Translations under genes and position numbers: made by a program
The notes under the pieces: generated by a model
What the model was told of the DNA's origin: nothing
Database searches by the model: none
The model's input: the letters and a program-made list of their open reading frames with translations, nothing else
Part shown: positions 28,036-37,628 of the stretch, one piece after another
Layout of the letters: each line of letters starts with the position of its first letter
Position numbering within the stretch: position 1 is the stretch's first letter
Assembly: GCA_034926605.1 (NCBI GenBank)
Contig: JAYFQV010000008.1
Span: 3,667-67,666, forward strand
Origin: CALXXL01 sp034926605
GTDB taxonomy: Bacteria; Verrucomicrobiota; Lentisphaeria; Victivallales; Victivallaceae
Reading direction: 5' to 3'
Length of the DNA: 64,000 nt

Positions 28036-28809
28036 ATGAAAGAATTGATGATCGGCGGGCGGACGTTTGCCAGCCGTTTTTTTCTCGGAACCGGCAAGTT
28101 TGCTTCAACTGAAATCTTCGCCGCCGCGCTTGAAGCGTCGGAAACCCAGCTGGTTACCGTGGCGTTGACGCGGGTGGACCCTGCCGATGCCGCGCACGAC
28201 GGCATTCTGCGCGCCGTTGACCGCGACCGGGTTGAGATCATGCTGAATACTTCCGGGGCCCGCGACGCGGAGGAGGCCGTCCGCATCGCAAGAATCGGCG
28301 AGGCCGCCGGGTTTCGCTGGATAAAGCTGGAAATTCATCCGGATGCCCGTTATCTGCTGCCTGATCCGGTTGAAACGCTGAAGGCGGTAGAAAACCTCGC
28401 CAAGCGCGGGCTGGTGGTTCTGCCCTATATCAACGCCGATCCGGTTCTGGCGCGCCGACTCGAAGAAGCCGGAGCGGCGGCGGTGATGCCGCTGGGTGCT
28501 CCCATCGGCTCCAACCGCGGCATCCGCACCCGGGACATGATCGAGATCATAATCGAACAGAGCCATGTTCCGGTGGTGATTGACGCCGGGATCGGCCTGC
28601 CGTCCCATGCGGCGGAGGCGATTGAAATGGGTGCGGACGCGGTACTTGTCAATACCGCGGTCGCGGCGGCCGACGACCCGGTAGGGATGGCAGAGGCGTT
28701 CAAACTGGCGGTCAGGGCCGCCGAACTGGGGATTATGGCCGGGCCGCCCGCTGTCGGGCGCGTCGCGTCGGCCACCAGCCCGCTGCGCACCTTCGATATT
28801 TTCAAATGA
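28036..28809 (+). CDS. thiG: Thiazole synthase
   Basis: A 257-residue TIM-barrel enzyme of normal ThiG length. Landmarks are SRFFLGTGKF at the start, the catalytic lysine in IKLEIHPDARYLLPD (about residue 96), AVMPLGAPIGSNRG near 155 and VLVNTAVAAADDP near 210. It builds the thiazole ring of thiamine from deoxyxylulose phosphate, dehydroglycine and ThiS thiocarboxylate. The ATG at 28036 has AGAGGAAA upstream. thiF ends 17 nt before and thiH starts 13 nt after. Confidence 0.96.
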   Translation: MKELMIGGRTFASRFFLGTGKFASTEIFAAALEASETQLVTVALTRVDPADAAHDGILRAVDRDRVEIMLNTSGARDAEEAVRIARIGEAAGFRWIKLEIHPDARYLLPDPVETLKAVENLAKRGLVVLPYINADPVLARRLEEAGAAAVMPLGAPIGSNRGIRTRDMIEIIIEQSHVPVVIDAGIGLPSHAAEAIEMGADAVLVNTAVAAADDPVGMAEAFKLAVRAAELGIMAGPPAVGRVASATSPLRTFDIFK

Positions 28810-28822
28810 GGAAAACGGCATC

Positions 28823-29923
28823 ATGTTTCCCGAACTGAAATTCACCGGAACCCATATAACGGATTACTGCGAATCGGTCACGCCGGAAATGGTCGCGGCA
28901 TCGCTGGAAAAGTCGAGATGCGACTATTTCGACCTGCTCAATCTGCTTTCGCCCGCCGCCGCCGGGCATGTTTACGCCATGCGGAAACGGTCGTCGCTGG
29001 CCCGCCGCCGCTATTATGGCAGAACAGTTTCGCTTTACGCGCCTCTGTATATTTCCAACACCTGCGTCAACTCGTGCAAGTATTGCGATTTCAACATTCG
29101 TCACAAGGCCGAGCGCCGGATACTGACGATGGACGAGATAAGGCGCGAAGGCGAAGCCGTGCGGAAAAGCGGCATCGACTCGCTGTTGATCGTGGCCGGA
29201 GAAGACCCGGCGCATATAACGACGGATTTTTTGTGCGAAGTCGGGCGCGGACCCGGAAAAATGTTTTCCTATCTCGCGCTGGAAGTCGCTCCGCGTGACG
29301 AGGCGGACTACCGCGGGCTGTTTGCCGCCGGGTACGAAGGTCTCACCTGCTTTCAGGAAACTTACGATCAGACACTGTATAAAGAACTCCATCCCGCCGG
29401 CCCGAAAAGCGACTTCGAATATCGGGTCTGGACTCAACGGCGGGCGGGAAGGGCGGGATTCCGGACGCTCGGCATGGCGTTTCTGCTTGGACTGGCCGAC
29501 TGGCGGACGGAAGCCGCCAGCCTCGGTGCCCACGCGCTTTATCTGATGAAGGAGTGCGTCCGAAGCAAAATTCAGTTTGCATTTCCGCGCATTACGCCGG
29601 TCAGCGGCGGATTTCAGCCCGCGCATCCGGTCGGCGACGTCGCACTGGAGCAGATGATGCTGGCCTTCCGCATTGTGTTTCCGGAATGCGGCATTACCGT
29701 CTCCACCCGGGAAACACCCGAGTTTCGGGATATGATAGTGCAGAGTTGTGCCGACAACATGAGCGCCGGGTCCCGGGTCACGCCCGGCGGCTACGCCGTT
29801 CTCGCCGCCCGCGATGTGGCGCAGTTCACACTGAACGATTCCCGCAGCCCGTCGGAGGTCTGCACCGCCATACGTCGAAACGGTCAGGAGGCCGTATTCA
29901 AGAATTGGGACGGCCGCATATAA
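28823..29923 (+). CDS. thiH: 2-iminoacetate synthase (tyrosine lyase)
   Basis: A 366-residue radical-SAM enzyme with the motif CVNSCKYCDFN (three cluster cysteines, near residue 80). The family segments GRTVSLYAPLYISNTC and FPRITPVSGG are also present. ThiH cleaves tyrosine to dehydroglycine for ThiG, the oxygen-sensitive route used by anaerobes instead of ThiO. It is the last gene of the cluster. The convergent NRPS gene ends 1 nt after its stop, with no terminator between them, so read-through antisense into the NRPS is possible. Confidence 0.95.
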   Translation: MFPELKFTGTHITDYCESVTPEMVAASLEKSRCDYFDLLNLLSPAAAGHVYAMRKRSSLARRRYYGRTVSLYAPLYISNTCVNSCKYCDFNIRHKAERRILTMDEIRREGEAVRKSGIDSLLIVAGEDPAHITTDFLCEVGRGPGKMFSYLALEVAPRDEADYRGLFAAGYEGLTCFQETYDQTLYKELHPAGPKSDFEYRVWTQRRAGRAGFRTLGMAFLLGLADWRTEAASLGAHALYLMKECVRSKIQFAFPRITPVSGGFQPAHPVGDVALEQMMLAFRIVFPECGITVSTRETPEFRDMIVQSCADNMSAGSRVTPGGYAVLAARDVAQFTLNDSRSPSEVCTAIRRNGQEAVFKNWDGRI

Positions 29924-29924
29924 G

Positions 29925-32900
29925 TCAGCCGTTGCGGCGGTCGGCGGTGTCGAGTGCGGCGTTTATCCGTGTTGCAACCTCGTTTACGGCGGGCGGCTTG
30001 AGGATTTCGTCATGCCTGCCGCTTTCAAGTTCGTCTATGCGCATATTGTCCACCAATCCCGTCCATCGGCGGTCGCGGGAGGGAATTATCCCGTAGAGAT
30101 CGGCGGCATCGACGCAGAACAGTTCGATTTCTCCTGGATAGTGCCTCATATAGTAGTTGTTGACCGCCTGGAGGTTGATGTTGTATATTTTCTTCAAATG
30201 TTCAACTTCGCCCTGTTCGCGCGATCCGCTGAATCTGGACGCGATGAAGTCCAAATTCTCCCGCTGCTGCCGGAAACGCTGGTCGCCGCCGAATTTCGTC
30301 ATGAGGTAAGCCATCCAGCCTTTTGGCCCCCAGCGCAGGAAGTCCCTGCCGAGCCGGAACAGATATGGCAGAGACATCGGCGGACGCCCCCATGTTTCGA
30401 TCAAACCGAGGAATCCCACCTCTTCTCCGTGCTCTTTGAGCTGACAGGCCATCTCATAGGCCAGAATGCCGCCGAAACACCAGCCGCACAGATAGTATGG
30501 GCCGCGCGGCTGGTGTTCGCGCAGCAGCCGGACATAACAGGCAGCCATTTCCGGAATCGTCCGGTGCGGCTGATTGCCGCAATTCAGACCGCAGGCTTGG
30601 AAGGCGTATATCCGGCGGTTTTCAAGCCTTCCGGCCAGATTCACATAACCGAGCACATCGCCGGGAGTGGTGTGCAGCAGGTACAGCGGGCGTTGTTTGC
30701 CGTTGTCGGCAAGCAGTACCAGCGGGCTCCAGGCGGCCGCGGAGCATCGTTGTTCTCCAAGTGCTTCGGTCAGGCCTTTTATCGAAGGATTGCGATAGAA
30801 CTCCTCCATGCCGAGCTTGCATCCGCAGACGCGTTCCACTTCCAGGCAGAGGCTCAGCGCCGAAAGCGAATCGCCGCCGAGGTTGAAGAAACTTTGCTCC
30901 GGATCGACCGCCTCGCGGCCGAGCAGCCGCCGGAAGATCAGGGAAATCTGCATTTCCAGCGTCGAATCCGGCTGGTATTCGCTTTTCGCCGCTTCCTTCC
31001 GGCGCGGTGGCGGCAGCGCTTGCCGGTCGATTTTTCCCGTTGGTGTAACCGGCAGCTCCGCCATGATGGTGATGGTTGCCGGAACCATGAATTCCGGCAG
31101 GACGCCGGCGAGTTGTTCCCGTATATGCGTCGGGTCGATTCCGGCCGACTTTATGGTGACATAACCGTCGAGACAATACGTTCCGGTATGAGGGTCACGG
31201 TTGACCGCCACCACTGCGTCGTCGATGCCGGTAAGCTGCCTCAGCGCGTCCTCCACTCCTTCCGGTTCGATTCTGAATCCGCGTATCTTTATCTGGCGGT
31301 CGGCCCGGCCGAGGTAGATGATCTCGCCGTGTCTGGCGTGGCAGCCGAGGTCGCCGCTGCGGTAGATTCGGCCGCCCGGCACGAACGGGTCGGGCATAAA
31401 TACCCGGGCGGTGCGCAGCGGGTCGTTGATATACCCCTTCGCAACACCTTCGCCGCCGATGAATATTTCACCGGGGCATCCCGGCGGGCATGGCTGCATG
31501 AAGCGGTCGAGGATATAGCATGCGGTGTTGGCGATCGGCCGGCCGATGGTGGAAAAATCCTCGCTGGCGGTGGCGATCACGGTGGTCTCGGTGGGGCCGT
31601 AGGTGTTTAGCAGCCGTACGCCGGGGGCGAGTTCACGCCAGTGCTTCAGGTGTTCTTCCGAAGCGTGTTCTCCGCCGATGACCACCAGCCGAAGTGATGG
31701 CGGAACGTCCTCGGCGCGCAGGGAACGCACCATGCCGTGCCAGTAGGCGGTAGGGAGGTCGAACACGCTGATCCGTTCGCTTCGGGCGAAGTCCAGCAGC
31801 TCCGCCGGGGAGGGCGGTACCCGTCCCGGGCGGAAGACCAGCGTTCCGCCGGCAAGCAGCACCGGGAACAGCTCTTCCACCGACAGGTCGAAACTCAGCG
31901 AACCGAACTGCAGGACGCGGTCTTCCGGCCCCAGTCCGAAAGCGTCGATCACCGCCTGGTTGTGGTTCAGCAAATTGCGTTGCGAGATCATCACGCCCTT
32001 GGGCGTGCCGGTCGAGCCGGACGTGAACATTATATAGGCGGTTTCACTGCCGTCGCATTCGGGCGCCTCAAACGAGTCGGAGAAGGCGGCGATGACTTCG
32101 CGCTCGGCTGCGAGGTCGATGACGTCCAGCCATGCCGGGAATTCCGGCGGCGGTACGGCGTGATCGAAATACAGCAGTATTTTTGCCTCGCCGGTTTCCA
32201 GCATCGTGTTGCGGCGTTCGGCGGGGAACTGGCCCGGTTCGAGCGCAAGGTAGGCGCAGCCCGCTTTGAATATGCCAAGCAATGCACCGGCAAGTTCGAT
32301 CGACCTTGCCGCATATATGCCGATGGTGTCGCCATGGACGGCTCCGTGGGCGGCCAGTATGTGGGCGATGCGCGAGGAATAGGCGTCGAGTTCGCTATAG
32401 CTCATGCTTCCGCCGGTGGCCGACACCGCCGTCCGGTCGGGGTGTTTGCGCAGGCGTTCGGCGAACAGTCCGGCGTATGAGGTGTTCAGTCTATAGTTGC
32501 GGCTGTTGTGGTTCCAGTCGAACACTTCGCGGTGGAATTCCCGTGCCGTTTGCAGCCGGATGGCTTTCAACGGCGCATTCGGGGTTTGTGCAAGGTTTTC
32601 AAGGAAAGCGTTGAAAAGTTCGATCAGCCGTCCGGCGCGTTCATCCTCGCAATCCAACAGATATGCTTTGCCGGACTCGTCGATCTCCAGCGCGGGCGAG
32701 ACGCTGGAAAACCAGCTCAGATTTTTGCGGCGCAGGCAGATGTCTCCTGGGCAGGCGCGGCGTTCGGCCAGTTTGGACAGCATGGCCGCGATGCCTTTCA
32801 GGTTTTCGGCCGCTTCGCGGTCGAAGTCGGCTTCCGCGCGCAGCGGCAGGTATTCCAGCAGAAAGTCCGGCGGCAGTTTGCCGAAAGGTTCTCCGGAAAA

Positions 32901-35900
32901 TCTGACCGGCAGATGGACGCGTTCGGCGGCGCACAGGCGAGTCATAAACAAAGCGAAAACCGCGGCGGAATCGAATCCTTCGGTTTCTTTCAACGCGAAT
33001 CGCCGTTGTGCGCCGGTCGGGAGCTTTTCCCAGCCATGAAGCGGGATGTCCGGGGTTTCAAGTTCGGCCAGTATTCCGGCCCAGAATTTCTCATTGCGCG
33101 CGGCGGCGCGATAGACGCGGTCGAGTGTTGCGAAGTCGAATTCCTCGGGATATTCGAGGCGGTCTCCGACCGGTATCGAACGCGGGTTCAGCCGTGAGCC
33201 GGAAGCATCCCGCAGATCACCCAGTCTTATCAGCCCGCTGCCGGCGGAAACGGTTATGGCGTCGTCGTCCGCTCCGAGCACGATGCCCGGGTCGAAGTCT
33301 GATTGCGAAAAGGCGGCATCGGCGGTTTCCGCCGTGCCTGCGATTACGATTTTTCCGCCGTACATGAATTTTGCGCAAGCCATCTCACTGTTATAAGCGC
33401 CGAGATCCAGGCCGCGGACGAGCGCGCAAAGTTCTTCCGGGCCACGCGTCCAATCAAGCATGGCTCCGGCGTATGGCCGGTCGGCGCCGCCGTAACAGCT
33501 GCGTTGGGAAAGGTCCTGCGGACGCGGTTTCAGACGGCCGGCGATCAGCTCGGGAGCGAGTTCGGCCAGCGTTGCCACCCCGGCTTCACTGCATTTCAAG
33601 CTAAGCTGTACCGCGGTGTTTTCCGGAGAAAGTTCGAATTTGCGTTGGATGCAGATGTCGCCGGTGTCGATGCCGTCCGCGATCAGGTGCCAGGTGACGC
33701 CGTGGGCTGGTTCTCGGTTTATCACCGCGTGGCATGAGGCGTTCAGCCCGGCGTAGCGCGGGAGCGGAGAGTCATGGTAGTTTATCGCCGCTTTTCTCGG
33801 CATGGACAATATGTCTTTGTCCAGAAGCAGACTGTTGATGATGCTGAACAAATAGTCGAACCGGGTAAGCCGCAGTTTGTCGCGCAGTACGGCTGCCGAC
33901 GGGTTGTGGCACGGTATCCGGTGCTGTTGCGCCCACTTGATCGCCGGAGTATCGCCGGAGAATACGCCGAGGATATGGAAGCCGTTGCGCCTCAGAATGT
34001 CTCCGCAGGCCGGAACCAATCCGGTATCGCCGACTATATAAGTGCCGGGGCGCGCCCCGGCGACGGACGGGCAGTGAAGCGAGGCGATCGGGGCGCCGGA
34101 GTTTTCGATCAGGGTTGCGGCGAAATCCGCGAAGGCGTCGCAGAATGACGCGACACTTTTGCGCGTGAACTGCGATTCGCGGTACTCGACGTGGCAGTCA
34201 AGCGCGCCTTGGCGCTCTTCCATCACCAGCGTGAGGTCGGTCTTGGCCACTCCGCTGCCGAGTTCGTCGTAGCCGATGCGCAGCGCCTCCGCGCCGTTTT
34301 CCGGCCACGGCAGATTCTGGAGCAGCAGTGAAACCGGGAACAGCGGAGTATCGCGGCCGGACAGACCGCACTGCTCCATGATCATGTCCAATGGAACGTC
34401 GCCGTGCGCGACGCAGAGCTTGACCGTCCGGGCGAAACCTCTTACGAAAACGTCGAAATCTTCGTCCGGATTCAGCCGGTGGCGAAGCGGCAGGGAGTTT
34501 ATGAACATGCCGATGATGCCTTCGGAATTTTTCAGCTTGCGGTTGGCGAAGGCGGTGCCGGTGACGATGTCGGTGACTCCGGTGTATTTGTGCAGCTGCA
34601 GATGCAGCACGGCCTGAAGCAGTGTAAACAGCGTGGTTCCGGCCTCCAAGGCGTAATTCCTGAGTCGCGAACAAAGGTTTTCGGGAATGGTGAATTCATA
34701 ACGGCCGGCGGAGTTGCGGTCGCCTTCAGGTTCGTTGCGTTCGAACGGGAGTTCCGGCATCGGCTTAAGTTGGTCCAGCATATCGCGCCACACCTCCAGG
34801 CCTTTGTCGAAATGGCCGCTTTCCAGCAACTGACGGTGGCGATTGGCGAAATCGGAATAGTCGGGAGCATCGGCCGCAGGGCGTTCCGGTTCCCGACCGG
34901 CGGACAGTCGCAGATAGTCGTCGCGCAATCTGGAAAGGAACAGTGCGCCGCTCCAGCCGTCGAACACCAGATGGCATACGGTGAACAGCAGTTCGCTGTG
35001 CCGCGGCCCGAATCTGAAAAGTTCGGCCCGGAACAGCGGCGGGGTGTTAAGCTGGAACTCGTGGGCGCGATGTTCATCGATTTTCAGTGCGAACAGTTCT
35101 TCGATGCGTTCAGGACTTTCGCCGGACCAGTCGTGGAACGTCAGTTCCACCGGCACCTCCGCCGTCACCTGCTGCCAGAGTTGTCTGCCTTCGAGACAGA
35201 AGCGGGAGCGCAGGCTTTGATGGTCGGCGGTTATGCCTTCGAGTACGCGCCGAAGCAATGCCGGGTCTACTTCCCCTTCGAGGTGTACGGTCAGCACGAT
35301 GTTGTTGAGATTTGAGGTACCGGAAAATTTTTGGAGTTTCCACTGCGCCGTCTGATAGGAAGTGGCAGGGAAGCAGGTTCTTGCCGTCTCGTCGCCGCCG
35401 TGCGTCAGTCCGCGGGAGGCTCCGGTTCCAGCCTGCCTGCCGACGAACCCGGCCAGTTCGTCCAGTTCCGGGTGCTCGAACAGCAGCGAGGCGGGAGAGT
35501 CGAAATTGAACTCATCGCCGATCCTGACCGCCAGCATCGCGGCCTGAAGCGAATCTCCGCCCAGTCTGAAAAAATTGTCTTTCAGCCCCGGCGGCGGGCA
35601 GGTGAGCTGTTCCTGCCACATTGCCGCCAGCTTTTTTTCGCATGGGGTTGCGGGCGGAAGCCATTGATTTTTTGACGCTTCCGGTTCGGGCAGGGCGGCG
35701 CGGTCTATTTTCCCGTTGGCGGTGAGCGGGAAGGCGTCGAGTATGCGAAGAGCCGAGGGCACCATGTATTCCGGCAGGCTGCTTCGTGCCGATTCCAGCA
35801 ATTCATTCTCGATGCCGGGAGCAGGTTTGTGCAGCGTGACATAAGAGGCAATATACTTTGCACCGGACGTGGAGTCACGCACCACGGCCACACATTTCGC

Positions 35901-37172
35901 AACGTTTTTGTGCGATGCGATCACTTCCTCGATTTCTCCGAGTTCGATGCGCAGGCCGCGGATCTTTACCTGAAAATCCCGGCGGCCGATGAATTCGAAC
36001 CTGCCGTCGCATTGGCGTATCCCGATGTCTCCGGTACGGTATATCCGCTTTGCCGGGTCGGCGGGATCGGCGGCGAATGCGAGCGCGTCGAGATCGGGAC
36101 GGTTGTGATAGCCTCTGGCCAGCCCGATGCCGCCGATGCAGATTTCACCCGCCTGACCGTCCGGCAGCGGCTGAAGATTGTCGTCCATTATGCGGACGTT
36201 CAGGCGTCCGAGCGGGAATCCGATGTCCGGAGGCGGCTCCGGCGAGTCGCCCGGAAAGAAAATGGAATACGTGCTGACTATCGAGCATTCGGTGGGGCCA
36301 TATTCGTTTACCAGCATGGCGGGGAAATCGGCGGGCGGCTTGCGCGTGAGGCGGTCGCCGCCGACTCGCAGTATCCGCAGCGCGGAGCCGGGCGGCATGC
36401 CGTTGTCCATCAGCAGTTCGGCCAGCGGCGTGGGCAGAAAGCATTCGGCGATCAAGTTGTCGGCCAGCCATTTCGCCAGTGCCGGCGGATTGAGCAGCAG
36501 CTCGTCCGGAATTATATAAATCGTGCTGCCGGAACACAGCGCCGGCCATATTTCGGAGCCGGAGGCGTCGAATCCCGGTCGCGCGGCCTGAGTGGTGCGG
36601 TGAAGTTTTGCATGTGGGAACACCCCATTTTGCCATGCCACGAAATTGGCCAGCCCGGCGTGTTCTATCTCCACCCCTTTGGGGACTCCGGTGGAGCCTG
36701 AAGTGTAAAGTATGTAGGCGAGGCGGTTGAGGTCCGGCGGCGGAAAGTCTTCAGCCGGTGGAATGGCGGACCAGTCCAGCCGATCGATGAACAGGGTCTT
36801 TTCCAGCAGCTCCGGCGGTATTGTCCGGTCGGATACGCTCAGCAGGATTTTGCACGCGGTATCCTGGGCGATGAACAGATGGCGATTTTCCGGCCACGCC
36901 GGATCCAGCGGAACGTAGCATCCGCCGCATTTGTGGGCGGCCAGCATACCAAGGCACAGTTCCATCGAACGGTCGAGCAGCAGCCCCACCGAATCTTCAA
37001 TGTTCACGCCGCGCCGTATAAGTTCTGCCGCCAGCAGTTCAGCCCGGCGGTCAAGTTCGGCATAGGTGAAAGTGCGGTCGCGGTCGACGATTGCCGGCAC
37101 TTCCGGGCGGGCCGCGGCGACGGCGGCGAACTGGGTTGATACGCTTTTCAACGGAATATCGGAGTTGCTCAT
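29925..37172 (-). CDS. Dimodular NRPS with internal formyltransferase domain
   Basis: A 2415-residue non-ribosomal peptide synthetase. By motif the order is as follows. Adenylation 1 spans 1-500 (YTSGSTGVPKG at 156). Carrier 1 has Ser541 in LGGDSL. A condensation domain spans 600-1030 (CHLVFDG at 733-739; the second, catalytic His is kept but the first His is Cys). A formyltransferase-like domain spans 1040-1340 (N1131 and H1133 in NYHDSPLPRY, D1169 in GIDTGDI). A degenerate segment at 1345-1555 resembles the end of a condensation domain. Adenylation 2 spans 1560-2060 (FTSGSTGTPKG), carrier 2 has Ser2102, and the thioesterase spans 2160-2410 (GWCFGG, Cys2232, His2387). There is no starter condensation domain, so module 1 loads. 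The expected product is a modified dipeptide. Rough specificity codes read by hand are DASCLVEIV (A1) and DLEDVGTVI (A2), which I cannot assign. No tailoring or transporter gene is adjacent. Its own ribosome site is weak, but it overlaps a tiny upstream ORF by ATGA. Confidence 0.93.
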   Translation of the reverse strand: MSNSDIPLKSVSTQFAAVAAARPEVPAIVDRDRTFTYAELDRRAELLAAELIRRGVNIEDSVGLLLDRSMELCLGMLAAHKCGGCYVPLDPAWPENRHLFIAQDTACKILLSVSDRTIPPELLEKTLFIDRLDWSAIPPAEDFPPPDLNRLAYILYTSGSTGVPKGVEIEHAGLANFVAWQNGVFPHAKLHRTTQAARPGFDASGSEIWPALCSGSTIYIIPDELLLNPPALAKWLADNLIAECFLPTPLAELLMDNGMPPGSALRILRVGGDRLTRKPPADFPAMLVNEYGPTECSIVSTYSIFFPGDSPEPPPDIGFPLGRLNVRIMDDNLQPLPDGQAGEICIGGIGLARGYHNRPDLDALAFAADPADPAKRIYRTGDIGIRQCDGRFEFIGRRDFQVKIRGLRIELGEIEEVIASHKNVAKCVAVVRDSTSGAKYIASYVTLHKPAPGIENELLESARSSLPEYMVPSALRILDAFPLTANGKIDRAALPEPEASKNQWLPPATPCEKKLAAMWQEQLTCPPPGLKDNFFRLGGDSLQAAMLAVRIGDEFNFDSPASLLFEHPELDELAGFVGRQAGTGASRGLTHGGDETARTCFPATSYQTAQWKLQKFSGTSNLNNIVLTVHLEGEVDPALLRRVLEGITADHQSLRSRFCLEGRQLWQQVTAEVPVELTFHDWSGESPERIEELFALKIDEHRAHEFQLNTPPLFRAELFRFGPRHSELLFTVCHLVFDGWSGALFLSRLRDDYLRLSAGREPERPAADAPDYSDFANRHRQLLESGHFDKGLEVWRDMLDQLKPMPELPFERNEPEGDRNSAGRYEFTIPENLCSRLRNYALEAGTTLFTLLQAVLHLQLHKYTGVTDIVTGTAFANRKLKNSEGIIGMFINSLPLRHRLNPDEDFDVFVRGFARTVKLCVAHGDVPLDMIMEQCGLSGRDTPLFPVSLLLQNLPWPENGAEALRIGYDELGSGVAKTDLTLVMEERQGALDCHVEYRESQFTRKSVASFCDAFADFAATLIENSGAPIASLHCPSVAGARPGTYIVGDTGLVPACGDILRRNGFHILGVFSGDTPAIKWAQQHRIPCHNPSAAVLRDKLRLTRFDYLFSIINSLLLDKDILSMPRKAAINYHDSPLPRYAGLNASCHAVINREPAHGVTWHLIADGIDTGDICIQRKFELSPENTAVQLSLKCSEAGVATLAELAPELIAGRLKPRPQDLSQRSCYGGADRPYAGAMLDWTRGPEELCALVRGLDLGAYNSEMACAKFMYGGKIVIAGTAETADAAFSQSDFDPGIVLGADDDAITVSAGSGLIRLGDLRDASGSRLNPRSIPVGDRLEYPEEFDFATLDRVYRAAARNEKFWAGILAELETPDIPLHGWEKLPTGAQRRFALKETEGFDSAAVFALFMTRLCAAERVHLPVRFSGEPFGKLPPDFLLEYLPLRAEADFDREAAENLKGIAAMLSKLAERRACPGDICLRRKNLSWFSSVSPALEIDESGKAYLLDCEDERAGRLIELFNAFLENLAQTPNAPLKAIRLQTAREFHREVFDWNHNSRNYRLNTSYAGLFAERLRKHPDRTAVSATGGSMSYSELDAYSSRIAHILAAHGAVHGDTIGIYAARSIELAGALLGIFKAGCAYLALEPGQFPAERRNTMLETGEAKILLYFDHAVPPPEFPAWLDVIDLAAEREVIAAFSDSFEAPECDGSETAYIMFTSGSTGTPKGVMISQRNLLNHNQAVIDAFGLGPEDRVLQFGSLSFDLSVEELFPVLLAGGTLVFRPGRVPPSPAELLDFARSERISVFDLPTAYWHGMVRSLRAEDVPPSLRLVVIGGEHASEEHLKHWRELAPGVRLLNTYGPTETTVIATASEDFSTIGRPIANTACYILDRFMQPCPPGCPGEIFIGGEGVAKGYINDPLRTARVFMPDPFVPGGRIYRSGDLGCHARHGEIIYLGRADRQIKIRGFRIEPEGVEDALRQLTGIDDAVVAVNRDPHTGTYCLDGYVTIKSAGIDPTHIREQLAGVLPEFMVPATITIMAELPVTPTGKIDRQALPPPRRKEAAKSEYQPDSTLEMQISLIFRRLLGREAVDPEQSFFNLGGDSLSALSLCLEVERVCGCKLGMEEFYRNPSIKGLTEALGEQRCSAAAWSPLVLLADNGKQRPLYLLHTTPGDVLGYVNLAGRLENRRIYAFQACGLNCGNQPHRTIPEMAACYVRLLREHQPRGPYYLCGWCFGGILAYEMACQLKEHGEEVGFLGLIETWGRPPMSLPYLFRLGRDFLRWGPKGWMAYLMTKFGGDQRFRQQRENLDFIASRFSGSREQGEVEHLKKIYNINLQAVNNYYMRHYPGEIELFCVDAADLYGIIPSRDRRWTGLVDNMRIDELESGRHDEILKPPAVNEVATRINAALDTADRRNG

Positions 37173-37264
37173 GCCTGTTCACTTGTGGTTCTGATTAAAT
37201 CGTAACCGCGAGGCCGCCGTTTCCGGATAATCAATCGTTCCCTGTATTGCTCCATGAAAAACAT
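37169..37264 (-). CDS. 31-residue ORF overlapping the NRPS start
   Basis: It starts MFFMEQYRERLIIRKRRPRG after AAGGAGCGCGGGAG, a much better ribosome site than that of the NRPS. Its TGA overlaps the NRPS ATG (ATGA). The basic peptide has no known motif. The layout points to translational coupling that delivers ribosomes to the NRPS. Confidence 0.5.
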   Translation of the reverse strand: MFFMEQYRERLIIRKRRPRGYDLIRTTSEQA

Positions 37265-37283
37265 CTCCCGCGCTCCTTATATA

Positions 37284-37442
37284 TTACCCTAATGCCTTGA
37301 GCATTTTTTTCAAATCCGCCGCTATGGAAAACTTCATAATTCTACAGATGAATCGTTTTGAACGGCCTTCCATTTGTTTTGTCGTTTGGGTGAGGTTATT
37401 ATGGACTATTCCTATAACAAAAATTTCCATAACTTCGGTCAT
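37284..37442 (-). CDS. 52-residue ORF upstream of the NRPS
   Basis: It starts MTEVMEIFVIGIVHNNLTQT, preceded by GGGAGGACCG, and ends 19 nt before the 31-residue ORF. It is not an MbtH-like protein (the conserved tryptophans are absent). The three frames appear to form one leftward unit. Whether the peptide has a function of its own is unknown. Confidence 0.4.
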   Translation of the reverse strand: MTEVMEIFVIGIVHNNLTQTTKQMEGRSKRFICRIMKFSIAADLKKMLKALG

Positions 37443-37554
37443 CGGTCCTCCCGCGCGCATATCTATAAAGAACAAAGAGGTTTTCGCAGGTGCCCTTACG
37501 GTTTCTGAGGTTAATTTAACCGCCGCGCAGTTTTAACACTTTTGACGTTTTTGC

Positions 37555-37619
37555 GTGTGCGGACACGGGGTTTGGCGCACATCCGCGAGTGTGCGGACTC
37601 ATAGTTTTGAGTGTGCGGA
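37555..37619. repeat. Three GTGTGCGGA repeats at the prophage left end
   Basis: Identical 9-mers lie at 37555-37563, 37589-37597 and 37611-37619, all in the same direction. A partial inverted copy (CACATCCGCG) lies at 37579-37588. Multiple transposase-binding sites just inside the end are a hallmark of Mu-like elements, so these are the likely MuA sites. The role is inferred. Confidence 0.55.
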
Positions 37620-37628
37620 TGTGGGCAT

